A stretch of 55,713 nt of DNA from assembly GCA_026224875.1 (NCBI GenBank), contig JAMFRU010000045.1, positions 1-55,713 of the forward strand, read 5' to 3'. The DNA comes from Acidocella sp. (lineage in GTDB: Bacteria > Pseudomonadota > Alphaproteobacteria > Acetobacterales > Acetobacteraceae). The notes under the pieces are model-generated. The model did no database searches. It was not told the origin of the DNA and worked only from the letters and a program-made list of their open reading frames with translations. Of the stretch, positions 23,499-31,565 are shown one piece after another (the first letter of the stretch is position 1; the number at the start of each line of letters is the position of its first letter). Made by a program: the position numbers and the translations under genes.

Positions 23499-25250
23499 TT
23501 ATTCGCCTGACATTTCCTTACGCCTCTGGTCCAATGCCTCATTATAGCGCCTGAGCGCATATTGCTCCGTCAGTAACCCAAGCACCGCGCGTGACTCTGC
23601 CCCATCGAGCACCGCCAAAGCATCGGCCTGGGCGGATTCGAACGCCGCCAGCGCCTCCTTCACGCTCATCCCCGGCAACAGGAAGCGGTCCCGCAGGTGT
23701 AAAATCGACTCCACCATGCCGTCATCCGGCATGGCGGCTGCCTCGGCCGGGTAGGCGATGCCGGCGTAGCGGCACGACTCGCCGGTTACCACCACGCTCT
23801 GCGCGGCGCCCAAAGGCACATCCTGGCGAAAGGCGGCCAGGCTGGATTTCTCCCGCACCGTCAGCGCCACCGGGTGCATCATCCGGCCCACGGTAAGCGA
23901 TTTGATCCAGCCGACATCGACGGGAGAGCGGATCTGCTCGCCACGCAAATGGAAGCGCCAGGTGGCGAAGGAATAGCCGAACAGCCGGCGCACGGTGATG
24001 GTGGCGGCAATGGCGGCGGCCAGCACGGCCATGGTGACGGAAAAATTCTCGGTGCTCTCAAGCGCTAAGAAGGTCATGGTCATGGGCCCGCCGACGATGG
24101 CGGCCGCCAGCCCGCTCATGCCCACCACGGCGTACAGGCCGGAGGGCATGGGGGTAATGAAAGGCATGATACCGACGATGCCGGCGAACACCTTGCCGAA
24201 TATCGCCCCCAGAAACAGCGAGGCGAAGAACAGCCCGCCGCGGAAACCCGAGCCGATGGAAAAGGCCGAGGCCACCGCCTTGGCGATGAGGATGCCGAGC
24301 ACCACGAAAAATGGGAAAGACACATTAATATAGGCGTGCAGCGCCGTATGGCCCGAGGACATGGCTTTGGGCGTGAGGCAGCCGAGCAGCCCGACCACCA
24401 CCCCGCCCAGCAACGGCCGCGCCCAGAGCGGGATGTTGCTCCGGCGGAAAGCGGCCTCGATGGCCGTTACCCCGCGCATGATGACGATACCGGCCAGGCC
24501 GCAGGCGATGCCCTCTATTATAATGAGCGCGTAGGCATCATGCGGCACGGAACTGGGGAGGGTTACGATAAGCGGCGGCGAGGCAATGCCGGCGATTTGC
24601 ACCGTGAGCGTGCCGGCGAGTGCGGCCATGACGACGAAGGGCAAAGTGGATATGGAGTACACGCCGATAACCAGCTCAATACCGTAAAACGCGCCGCACA
24701 GCGGGGCGTTGAACGCCCCGCCGATGGCAGCCGCCGCACCGCAGCCGACCAGCACCCGCAGATCGTTGCGCCGCAGCCGCAATTTTTGCCCCACCCAGGA
24801 AGCAACGCCCGAACCGAACTGGGCATAGCCCGCTTCCATGCCCACCGAAGCGCCCACCCCGTTGGACCAGGCCGTCTGCGCCGCGACGATGAGCGAGTCT
24901 TTCAGCGACATGCGGCCGCCGTACAGCGCATTGGCCTCGATCGGGTCCACCAGATTACGCGGGCGCAGTTTTGCCAGCGCCCACATGGAGAGGCCGAGCG
25001 CCAGCCCGCCCAGGCTAGGCACGAGGATGACGAGTTCCGGGTTGAGCGTGGGCGATTCGGAGAGCCCCTGCCCTGGCGGCAAAGCAAACAGAAACATGTG
25101 CATCCAGGTGGTAACGCCGTTGATGAGCACCACGCCGAGACCGCCGGCCACGCCCACGGCGGTGGCGAGCACGGCCAGCCACACTTCATCGACCCGCACC
25201 AAGGCACGCAGCGCCGGCAAAATCGTGGGATGAGGTTTTTTCTCGCTCAC
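23499..25250 (-). CDS. CLC-family chloride/anion channel or antiporter
   Basis: 583 residues from a GTG. A hydrophobic CLC body of about 10-12 helices contains GVGASVGMEAGYAQFGSGVASWVG (in place of GxxxGREGPxxQ, gating-type Glu kept), CGAAAAIGGAFNAPLCGAFYGIELV, GSGFRGGLFFASLFLGAIFG, and GMSGLAAAIVGGPMTMTFLALE. The classic GSGIP and GREGP motifs are altered, so ion selectivity (Cl, F, nitrate) is uncertain. The C-terminal 150 residues, beginning VGRMMHPVALTVREKS, look like a CBS pair. Divergent from rsmA by 43 bases. Confidence 0.88.
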   Translation of the reverse strand: MSEKKPHPTILPALRALVRVDEVWLAVLATAVGVAGGLGVVLINGVTTWMHMFLFALPPGQGLSESPTLNPELVILVPSLGGLALGLSMWALAKLRPRNLVDPIEANALYGGRMSLKDSLIVAAQTAWSNGVGASVGMEAGYAQFGSGVASWVGQKLRLRRNDLRVLVGCGAAAAIGGAFNAPLCGAFYGIELVIGVYSISTLPFVVMAALAGTLTVQIAGIASPPLIVTLPSSVPHDAYALIIIEGIACGLAGIVIMRGVTAIEAAFRRSNIPLWARPLLGGVVVGLLGCLTPKAMSSGHTALHAYINVSFPFFVVLGILIAKAVASAFSIGSGFRGGLFFASLFLGAIFGKVFAGIVGIMPFITPMPSGLYAVVGMSGLAAAIVGGPMTMTFLALESTENFSVTMAVLAAAIAATITVRRLFGYSFATWRFHLRGEQIRSPVDVGWIKSLTVGRMMHPVALTVREKSSLAAFRQDVPLGAAQSVVVTGESCRYAGIAYPAEAAAMPDDGMVESILHLRDRFLLPGMSVKEALAAFESAQADALAVLDGAESRAVLGLLTEQYALRRYNEALDQRRKEMSGE

Positions 25251-25293
25251 GCGCTCACTGTTGCCATGGCTGGCGTTACGCTAACAAGCGTGA

Positions 25294-26148
25294 ATGTCCG
25301 CTTTTACGCCTGCTTTTACCACCACCCCGCCGCCGTTGCGCGACGTTATCGCCCAATTCAACCTGCGGGCGGATAAGTCGCTCGGCCAGCATTTTCTGCT
25401 GGAGCCGGGCCTGCTGGGGCGCATTGCCGCCGCGGCCGGGGATTTAACCGGGCTGAACGTGGTGGAAATAGGGCCAGGCCCCGGCGGGCTGACGCGCGCG
25501 TTGCTGGAAACCGGGGCCGCGCATGTAACCGCCATAGAATACGACCCGCGCGCCGCGGCGGCAATTGCAGCACTTGCGGCATTAAGCCCCCGGCTGACGA
25601 TTTTGCAGGGCGATGCAATGCAATCGGATATTCCCGCACTTGTGCCCGCGCCCCGGGCGATCGTGGCGAACCTGCCCTATAATATAGGGACACCGCTTCT
25701 CATCCGTTGGCTGCATGAGGCGGCGGCATATTCGTCTCTTACGCTCATGTTCCAGCTGGAAGTGGCCGAGCGCATTGCCGCCGCACCCGACACCAGCGCC
25801 TACGGGCGGATTTCCGTGCTGAGCCAGTGGCTGTGCGAGGTCTCCATGCAGATGCACATCCCGGCCAGCGCCTTTGCCCCGCCGCCGAAGGTGGATTCGG
25901 CGCTGGTACGGCTGGTGCCGCACGCGGTGCAGCCGTCTGGGGTGGAAATACGGGCGATGGAGCGGCTGACGGCGGCGGCGTTCGGGCAAAGGCGGAAAAT
26001 GCTGCGCGGGTCGTTGAAGGGGCTGGGCGGCGAGGCTTTGCTGGAGGCCGCGGGAATTGAGCCGACGCGGCGGGCCGAGACGTTAAGTGTGGCGGAGTTC
26101 GAGACGCTGATGCGGCTGCTGCTCAAGCGGGAAGCCAATCAAGGATAG
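25294..26148 (+). CDS. rsmA: 16S rRNA (adenine(1518)/(1519)-N6)-dimethyltransferase
   Basis: 284 residues. Features: ADKSLGQHFLLEPGLL, the SAM loop VVEIGPGPGGLTRALLETGA (about 50-70), NLPYNIGTPLLIRWL (catalytic NLPY, about 130), and PPPKVDSALVRL. It dimethylates two adenines in helix 45 of 16S rRNA (KsgA); loss gives kasugamycin resistance. ATG at 25294 gives the expected N-terminus. It is a single gene flanked by divergent and unrelated genes. Confidence 0.95.
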   Translation: MSAFTPAFTTTPPPLRDVIAQFNLRADKSLGQHFLLEPGLLGRIAAAAGDLTGLNVVEIGPGPGGLTRALLETGAAHVTAIEYDPRAAAAIAALAALSPRLTILQGDAMQSDIPALVPAPRAIVANLPYNIGTPLLIRWLHEAAAYSSLTLMFQLEVAERIAAAPDTSAYGRISVLSQWLCEVSMQMHIPASAFAPPPKVDSALVRLVPHAVQPSGVEIRAMERLTAAAFGQRRKMLRGSLKGLGGEALLEAAGIEPTRRAETLSVAEFETLMRLLLKREANQG

Positions 26149-26223
26149 CCCCAGCCGCACTTGACTGTACTCGATTTAGTAAGTTTATGTTAAATAGATA
26201 AATTTTGTAAATCAGGTACACCC

Positions 26224-27426
26224 ATGGATCCGATCCGCAATCCTTTCGCGCCAGGCGCCGGCAGTCCACCTCCGGAACTCGCCGGCCGCGACAGCGTGCG
26301 TCAAAAAATCCATCTGTGCCTGGAGCGCCTCCGCATCGAGCGTCCCGCAAAAAGCCTTATGCTTGTTGGCCTGCGCGGCGCCGGAAAAACAGTGCTGCTC
26401 GACCAGATGATGAAAGACGCCGAGGCCGCAGGCATCATTCCCATACGCATCGAGGCCCCGGAGGGACGCTCCCTGCCCGCCATGCTGGCCCCGCGACTGC
26501 GTTTGGCACTGCTCCGCCTGAACCGCGTTGCCAAGGCGGCGGATTACGCTGTTCGCGGGCTGAGGGCATTGGCCGGTTTCGCCACCAAACTGAAGTTAAC
26601 CTACAACGACATTGAAGTTGGGTTTGACTATGAGCCCGAGCCTGGCCTGGCCGATAATGGTGACCTTGAAGGCGATCTGAGCGCGCTGCTGGAGCAGGTC
26701 GGGCTGGCTGCAAAAGCTGCCGGCACTGTTGCCGCGATGTTTATCGATGAACTGCAATATGTCGAGGAGGCTCAACTCGCCGCTCTTATCTCCGCGCTGC
26801 ATCGTTGTGCGCAGAAACAGCTGCCCGTTACCCTCATCGGTGCTGGACTACCTCAGTTGCGCGGCAAAATGGGGGATGCCAAATCATACGCCGAGCGCCT
26901 GTTTGATTTTCTTGAAATCGGCCCGTTGAGCCCGGAAGACGCAGCAGCGGCGATTGTGAAACCAATTCTCGATGAAAGCGCCGGAATAGAGCCCACGGCC
27001 GTTGAGCTCATTATCCACCAAACAAAGGGATATCCTTATTTTCTGCAGGAATGGGGGAAGCATGCCTGGGATATCGCGTTACAGAGCCCGATCACCGCAA
27101 ATGACGTCACCCGCGCTTCCAATGAAGTCATCGCAGCGCTTGACGAAAGCTTCTTCAGGGTGCGGTTTGACCGCCTGACCCCTACGGAAAAACAATATCT
27201 GCGCGCCATGGCCGAACGAGGGCCAGGCCCGCACAGGTCTGGCGATATTGCCGCCGAACTCGTCCGGGAAACCTCGTCATTGGGACCAATCCGCAGCAGT
27301 TTGATCCGGAAAGGGATGATCTGGAGCCCCACCCATGGGGACACGGCTTTTACCGTGCCTTTGTTTGATGAGTTTATGAAACGCATTGTCCCGGGAACAG
27401 ACTGGCGGCGCATGCCCGCCGTATAA
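26224..27426 (+). CDS. AAA-type ATPase, Cdc6/Orc-like architecture, function unknown
   Basis: 400 residues. Walker A is GLRGAGKT (about 49-56), Walker B is AAMFIDELQYV (D175-E176), followed by a sensor-1-like TLIGAGLPQL. The region after about 310 (ESFFRVRFDRLTPTEKQYLRAMAERG..RSGDIAAELVRETSSLGPIRSSLIRKGMIWSP) resembles a winged-helix domain. Similar proteins are annotated as ATP-binding proteins of archaeal-ATPase type, and many sit in mobile or defence settings. There is no partner gene here. Lower GC than its neighbours and a strongly AT-rich 75-bp upstream region suggest acquisition and separate regulation. Confidence 0.82.
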   Translation: MDPIRNPFAPGAGSPPPELAGRDSVRQKIHLCLERLRIERPAKSLMLVGLRGAGKTVLLDQMMKDAEAAGIIPIRIEAPEGRSLPAMLAPRLRLALLRLNRVAKAADYAVRGLRALAGFATKLKLTYNDIEVGFDYEPEPGLADNGDLEGDLSALLEQVGLAAKAAGTVAAMFIDELQYVEEAQLAALISALHRCAQKQLPVTLIGAGLPQLRGKMGDAKSYAERLFDFLEIGPLSPEDAAAAIVKPILDESAGIEPTAVELIIHQTKGYPYFLQEWGKHAWDIALQSPITANDVTRASNEVIAALDESFFRVRFDRLTPTEKQYLRAMAERGPGPHRSGDIAAELVRETSSLGPIRSSLIRKGMIWSPTHGDTAFTVPLFDEFMKRIVPGTDWRRMPAV

Positions 27427-27437
27427 ATGCGCGGCGC

Positions 27438-28358
27438 CTACTCCCCCACCAGCGCCTTGCCGAACTCCACCGGATCGAACGCGCGCAAATCGGCGATCTG
27501 TTCGCCGGTTCCCACCGCATGGATCGGCAGGCCGTATTTCTCGGCCAGGGCCACCACGATGCCGCCGCGCGCCGAGCCGTCCAGCTTGGTTACGATCAGC
27601 CCGGTCAGCTCCACCATCTCCTTGAAAACCCCGACCTGCGTTACCGCATTCTGCCCGGTGGTTGCATCCAGCGTGAGCAGCGTGGCGTGCGGCGCGGTGG
27701 GGTCGAGCTTTTGCAGTACGCGGATGATTTTTCGCAGCTCTTCCATCAGCGCCGTCTTGTTATGCAGGCGCCCGGCGGTGTCGATCATCAGCACATCGGC
27801 ACCCGTCTGCATCGCGCGGGATAACGCATCATGCGCCAGCGAGGCGGGGTCCGTGTTGGCAGGTGCGGTGACAACCTCAACGCCCGAGCGCGTGCCCCAG
27901 ACCTGCAATTGCTCCACCGCCGCGGCGCGGAACGTATCGCCCGCCGCCAGCACGGAAGTCAGCCCCGCCGCTTTGTAAACTGCGGCCAGTTTGCCGATGG
28001 TTGTGGTCTTGCCCGCGCCATTCACCCCGGTCATCAAAATCACAAACGGTTTTTTGCGCCGGTCGATCTCCAAGGGCAGCGCCACCGGCGCCAGAATTTT
28101 GCCGATCTCCTCGCCCAAAGTGTCGCGAATTTCTTCCGAGGTTACTTCCTTACCAAAGCGGGTAGAGCGAAACCCTTTGATGATGCGCGCCGCGACCACA
28201 GCCCCTAAATCCGCCGCGATCAGCTGTTCCTCCAGTTCCTCCAGCGCCTCGTCATCCAGCTTGCGCTTGGTGAAGGTGGCGGTGATGCTCTCGGTGAGTT
28301 TGGTGGCAGAGCGGGACAGCCCGGATTTTAGCCGGGCGAAAAAATCGGAAACGGCCAT
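27438..28358 (-). CDS. ftsY: Signal recognition particle receptor FtsY
   Basis: 306 residues, the short form lacking the acidic A domain. The N domain covers about 1-95, then the SRP GTPase: P-loop GVNGAGKTTT (111-120), G2 DTFRAAAVEQLQ, G3 DTAGR (193-197), LTLDATTGQNA, and TKLDGSARGG. It docks SRP-ribosome complexes at the inner membrane. Its start is one base past the end of dapF on the same strand, indicating a dapF-ftsY operon. It converges on the ATPase gene with 11 bases between. Confidence 0.95.
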   Translation of the reverse strand: MAVSDFFARLKSGLSRSATKLTESITATFTKRKLDDEALEELEEQLIAADLGAVVAARIIKGFRSTRFGKEVTSEEIRDTLGEEIGKILAPVALPLEIDRRKKPFVILMTGVNGAGKTTTIGKLAAVYKAAGLTSVLAAGDTFRAAAVEQLQVWGTRSGVEVVTAPANTDPASLAHDALSRAMQTGADVLMIDTAGRLHNKTALMEELRKIIRVLQKLDPTAPHATLLTLDATTGQNAVTQVGVFKEMVELTGLIVTKLDGSARGGIVVALAEKYGLPIHAVGTGEQIADLRAFDPVEFGKALVGE

Positions 28359-28359
28359 G

Positions 28360-29181
28360 TTACGCCAGCTCCGGCAGAGTGCCGGCGAAGGCGGTTTCGG
28401 CTGGGCCGCGCATCAGCACGCGGCCGTCCTCGCTCCAGGTAATCAGCAACTCGCCGCCGTCCATCACCACCGTCGCCTGGCGCGAGGTTAAGCCGCGCCG
28501 GTGCGCGTTCACCAGCGCGGCGCATGCGCCGGAGCCGCAGGCCAGGGTGAGCCCCGCGCCGCGCTCCCATACTCGCAGTTTTATGCGCGACGGACCGTCG
28601 ATGCGCGCAAAGCCGATGTTGGCGCGTTCGGGGAACATCCGGTGCGTCTCCAGCCTTGGCCCGATCAGCTCGATGGGCAGATGCGAGAAATCATCGACGA
28701 AGAAGGTCGCGTGCGGGTTGCCCATGGAGCAGGCGGCGGGGTCCGACACCGGGCCCAGGGCCAGGGACAGATGCAGCGTGTCGGCGGCACCGGCGAGCGG
28801 AATATCGCCCCATTCCAGAAGTGGTAAGCCCATATCCACCTCGACCAGGCCTGGCCCGAGGATTTCGCCGCGCAGTACGCCGGAGATGGTGCGAATGGTG
28901 ACCATGCGCGCGCCCGTTTCCTCGGCCAGCAGGGCCGCCACACAGCGCGTGGCATTGCCGCAGGCCCCCGCTTCCGTGCCGTCGGCATTGAGGATGCGCA
29001 TGAACGCATCCGCCCCGGCCGCATCGGGCTCGATGATGACCAGCTGGTCGCAGCCCACGCCTAGCCTGCGGTCCGCGATGTGGCGCACCATGGCGGCGGA
29101 GAGCTGCACCGGGTTGGTGCGGCCGTCGAGCACCACGAAGTCATTACCGGCGCCGTGCATTTTGAGGAAGGGAAGCGACAT
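28360..29181 (-). CDS. dapF: Diaminopimelate epimerase
   Basis: 273 residues from ATG at 29181; the frame extends to 29247, but the family starts here ([17 protein letters not shown]). Catalytic cysteines: C74 in GACGNATRC and C215 in LACGSGACA. It converts LL- to meso-diaminopimelate for lysine and peptidoglycan. Followed directly by ftsY, a pairing that may be operonic. Divergent from the dehydrogenase at 29256. Confidence 0.95.
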   Translation of the reverse strand: MSLPFLKMHGAGNDFVVLDGRTNPVQLSAAMVRHIADRRLGVGCDQLVIIEPDAAGADAFMRILNADGTEAGACGNATRCVAALLAEETGARMVTIRTISGVLRGEILGPGLVEVDMGLPLLEWGDIPLAGAADTLHLSLALGPVSDPAACSMGNPHATFFVDDFSHLPIELIGPRLETHRMFPERANIGFARIDGPSRIKLRVWERGAGLTLACGSGACAALVNAHRRGLTSRQATVVMDGGELLITWSEDGRVLMRGPAETAFAGTLPELA

Positions 29182-29255
29182 GGGGGCAAAATAGCCTGCC
29201 GGTGGCGGCGCGGCAAACGGGTTGCTTGCAGAGCTGATAAGGGCCAAAATTTCGC

Positions 29256-29993
29256 ATGGAAGCTATTGCACTCATCACCGGCGGCGGCAGCGGTATTGGC
29301 CGGGCCTCGGGGCTAAGACTGGCGGAGGCGGGCTGGCGCGTGGTGCTGGCCGGGCGGCGGCTGGATGTGCTGGAGGAGGCCGCCGCTGCGCATGAAAATC
29401 TCAGCGCAATTGCGGCGGATGTGACCGATGAGGCCTCGGTGCGCGCGTTGTTCGGCGAGATTATGCAGCGCCATGGCAGGCTGGACCTGCTGTTCAACAA
29501 TGCCGGCGTGTTCACCCCCGCCACGCCATTCGGCCAGACCAGCCTGGAGGCGTTCACCACCTCGCTCAACGTCAATGTCGTGGGCTCGTTCCTCTGCGCC
29601 CGTGCCGCCTTCCGCATCATGGCGGGGCAGACGCCGCGCGGCGGGCGGATCATCAATAACGGCTCCATCTCGGCGCATGTGCCGCGCCCGCAGGCGGTCT
29701 CCTACACTGTTTCCAAACACGCCATCACCGGACTTACCCGCAGCATCTCGCTGGAGGGCCGCGTGTTCGGCATCGCCTGCGGGCAGATCGACATCGGCAA
29801 TGCGGTGACGGAACTTTCCGCCGGCATCGCCAAAGGCTCCATGCAGGCGGATGAAAGCACCGCGCCGGAGCCGATGATGGATGTGGAACAGGCCGCCGCC
29901 TCGGTGCTGCACATGGCCAGCCTTCCGCTTTCCGCCAATGTGCAGTTCATGACCGTGATGGCGACCAGCATGCCGTTCATCGGGCGCGGCTAA
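29256..29993 (+). CDS. Short-chain dehydrogenase/reductase
   Basis: 245 residues. SDR landmarks: [18 protein letters not shown] (cofactor Gly-rich loop, about 6-23), LLFNNAGVF (about 78-86), and the active site Tyr-x-x-x-Lys in [17 protein letters not shown] (about Y149/K153). The basic AGRR after the second strand favours NADP. Substrate unknown. One base separates its stop from the following isomerase gene, so the two are probably one transcript in sugar-acid or aldehyde metabolism. Confidence 0.9.
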   Translation: MEAIALITGGGSGIGRASGLRLAEAGWRVVLAGRRLDVLEEAAAAHENLSAIAADVTDEASVRALFGEIMQRHGRLDLLFNNAGVFTPATPFGQTSLEAFTTSLNVNVVGSFLCARAAFRIMAGQTPRGGRIINNGSISAHVPRPQAVSYTVSKHAITGLTRSISLEGRVFGIACGQIDIGNAVTELSAGIAKGSMQADESTAPEPMMDVEQAAASVLHMASLPLSANVQFMTVMATSMPFIGRG

Positions 29994-29994
29994 A

Positions 29995-30765
29995 ATGCGC
30001 TTCTCCGCCAATATTTCCACGCTTTTTACCGCGCTGCCGGTGCTGGAGCGGTTTGCCGCTGCGTCTCAGGCGGGATTCACAGCGGTTGAAATGCAATTCC
30101 CCTACGCGCACCGGCCGGCTGAACTCATTGCCGCCGCGAACGCCGCCGGCGTGGCGTTTGTGTCGATCAATGCCCCCGCCGGGGATTTCGCGGCCGGGGA
30201 GCGCGGCATCGCCTGCCTGCCGGGGCGGGAGGTGGAATTTCAAACCGGCATCGCCCAGGCCGTGAACTATGCCAATGCGTTGGGCTGCCCGCGCATCAAC
30301 TGCCTGGCCGGCAACATCCCCGAGGGCGCGAATGCAGATGAATGCTGGGATGTGCTGGTCGCCAATTTGCGCGACGCCGCGGATGTTTTTGCCACCCACA
30401 ATATCGAGATGCTGATCGAACCGCTCAACCGTGCTGATAACCCGCGTTTCGCGCTCAACGGCGCCAAACATACGCTCGATCTCATAACCGCCGTGGGGCG
30501 GCGTAATGTGTCGCTGCAATTCGACAGCTACCACAGCACCGCCGCGGGCGAGGATGCCCACGCCCAATTGGCGCGCCACATTACCAACATCGGCCATATC
30601 CAGATTTCCGACGCCCCTGGCCGTGGCGCACCGGGTACGGGTGATTTCGATTTTACGCGGTTCTTCCAGGCACTTTCGCATCTGCCCTACGAAGGCTGGA
30701 TCGGCTGCGAGTATTTTGACCCCGCACCCGGCTTCGCCTGGATGCGGAATTACGCGCTGAGCTGA
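29995..30765 (+). CDS. hyi: Hydroxypyruvate isomerase / 2-oxo-tetronate isomerase family protein
   Basis: 256 residues, a TIM barrel. Family residues are visible in AGFTAVEMQFPY, IEPLNRADNPRFAL (metal/acid Glu), VSLQFDSYHSTAAG, HIQISDAPGRGAPGTGDFDFTRFF and WIGCEYFDPAPG (second Glu). It interconverts hydroxypyruvate and tartronate semialdehyde, or 2-oxo-tetronates. The SDR one base upstream could act on the product. Its last 16 bases overlap the sulfotransferase end on the other strand. Confidence 0.88.
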   Translation: MRFSANISTLFTALPVLERFAAASQAGFTAVEMQFPYAHRPAELIAAANAAGVAFVSINAPAGDFAAGERGIACLPGREVEFQTGIAQAVNYANALGCPRINCLAGNIPEGANADECWDVLVANLRDAADVFATHNIEMLIEPLNRADNPRFALNGAKHTLDLITAVGRRNVSLQFDSYHSTAAGEDAHAQLARHITNIGHIQISDAPGRGAPGTGDFDFTRFFQALSHLPYEGWIGCEYFDPAPGFAWMRNYALS

Positions 30766-31565
30766 TAGCCGAATTTCTGCATCACTTCGCCATGCGTGGC
30801 CTCGATGCGCTTCACCTGGGCGGAGGTCAGGCCCTCGCGCCACTGCCCGGATTTGCCCGCGCGGAAAAAAGTCTCCGCACCACCGGCAGCACGATAACCC
30901 GCAGCCGCTTCCTGCCCCGCCAGCACATCAAAACCACTGAACGAAATGGCCCGCTGCAACCGCGCCGCCTCCACCTCGCCCGTGCCCAGAAACCGGATGA
31001 TGCGGGCGAAATAACGTTCAGGTTCCGCCAGCAAATCCTCATAGCGCACCAGCAACCGTTTAGGCGCGGCCACCCAGGAGAGCGCATGTTCCGACCATGA
31101 GCCGAGCAGCTCGAACACCTGTGCCGCATCGGTCGCATTCGCCGCCCCGGTATCGCCCATGAAATCGATCATCTCATCGATGCTTTTGCGCGCGAAAGCC
31201 GCATAGGAAACCGCAACATCGCGCGGATCGCGCACAATGAACACCGAACCCGCCGTTACCCCCGGCGTACACAATGGAATGCCGTGCAACGAGCGATTGG
31301 CGTTATGCGTTTTCACAAATACCAGATCCGGATGCAGCTTGGTCAGCTGCTCATGTACCGCGGGGCGCAACCGCTGTACCTGCTTCGCGCTCAAGGCCGC
31401 ATGGCCGGCCCCGTAAAAAATCCCGGCGCATTCCGCCACCGAGAAATCCACCAAATTATTGATGCTATGCGGCTCTTCCGCATTCACGATGTAATTATGC
31501 AGAAACGCCCGCACCCAGGTGTTCCCGGATTTAGGGTAGGAGGCCAGCCAAACGATACCGCCCAA
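30750..31565 (-). CDS. Sulfotransferase-family protein
   Basis: 271 residues, beginning with TTG at 31565. The PAPS 5'-phosphosulfate loop is at the extreme N-terminus (IVWLASYPKSGNTWVRAFLHN, residues 4-24) and the 3'-phosphate motif is SVFIVRDPRDVAVSYAAF (about 110-127). It should transfer sulfate from PAPS to a hydroxyl of an unknown acceptor. No PAPS synthesis genes are in the window. The TTG directly follows the SNF2 gene's TAA and is in the same frame; a GGAGG lies 8 bases upstream, inside the helicase end, which supports this start. Confidence 0.85.
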   Translation of the reverse strand: MGGIVWLASYPKSGNTWVRAFLHNYIVNAEEPHSINNLVDFSVAECAGIFYGAGHAALSAKQVQRLRPAVHEQLTKLHPDLVFVKTHNANRSLHGIPLCTPGVTAGSVFIVRDPRDVAVSYAAFARKSIDEMIDFMGDTGAANATDAAQVFELLGSWSEHALSWVAAPKRLLVRYEDLLAEPERYFARIIRFLGTGEVEAARLQRAISFSGFDVLAGQEAAAGYRAAGGAETFFRAGKSGQWREGLTSAQVKRIEATHGEVMQKFGYQLSA

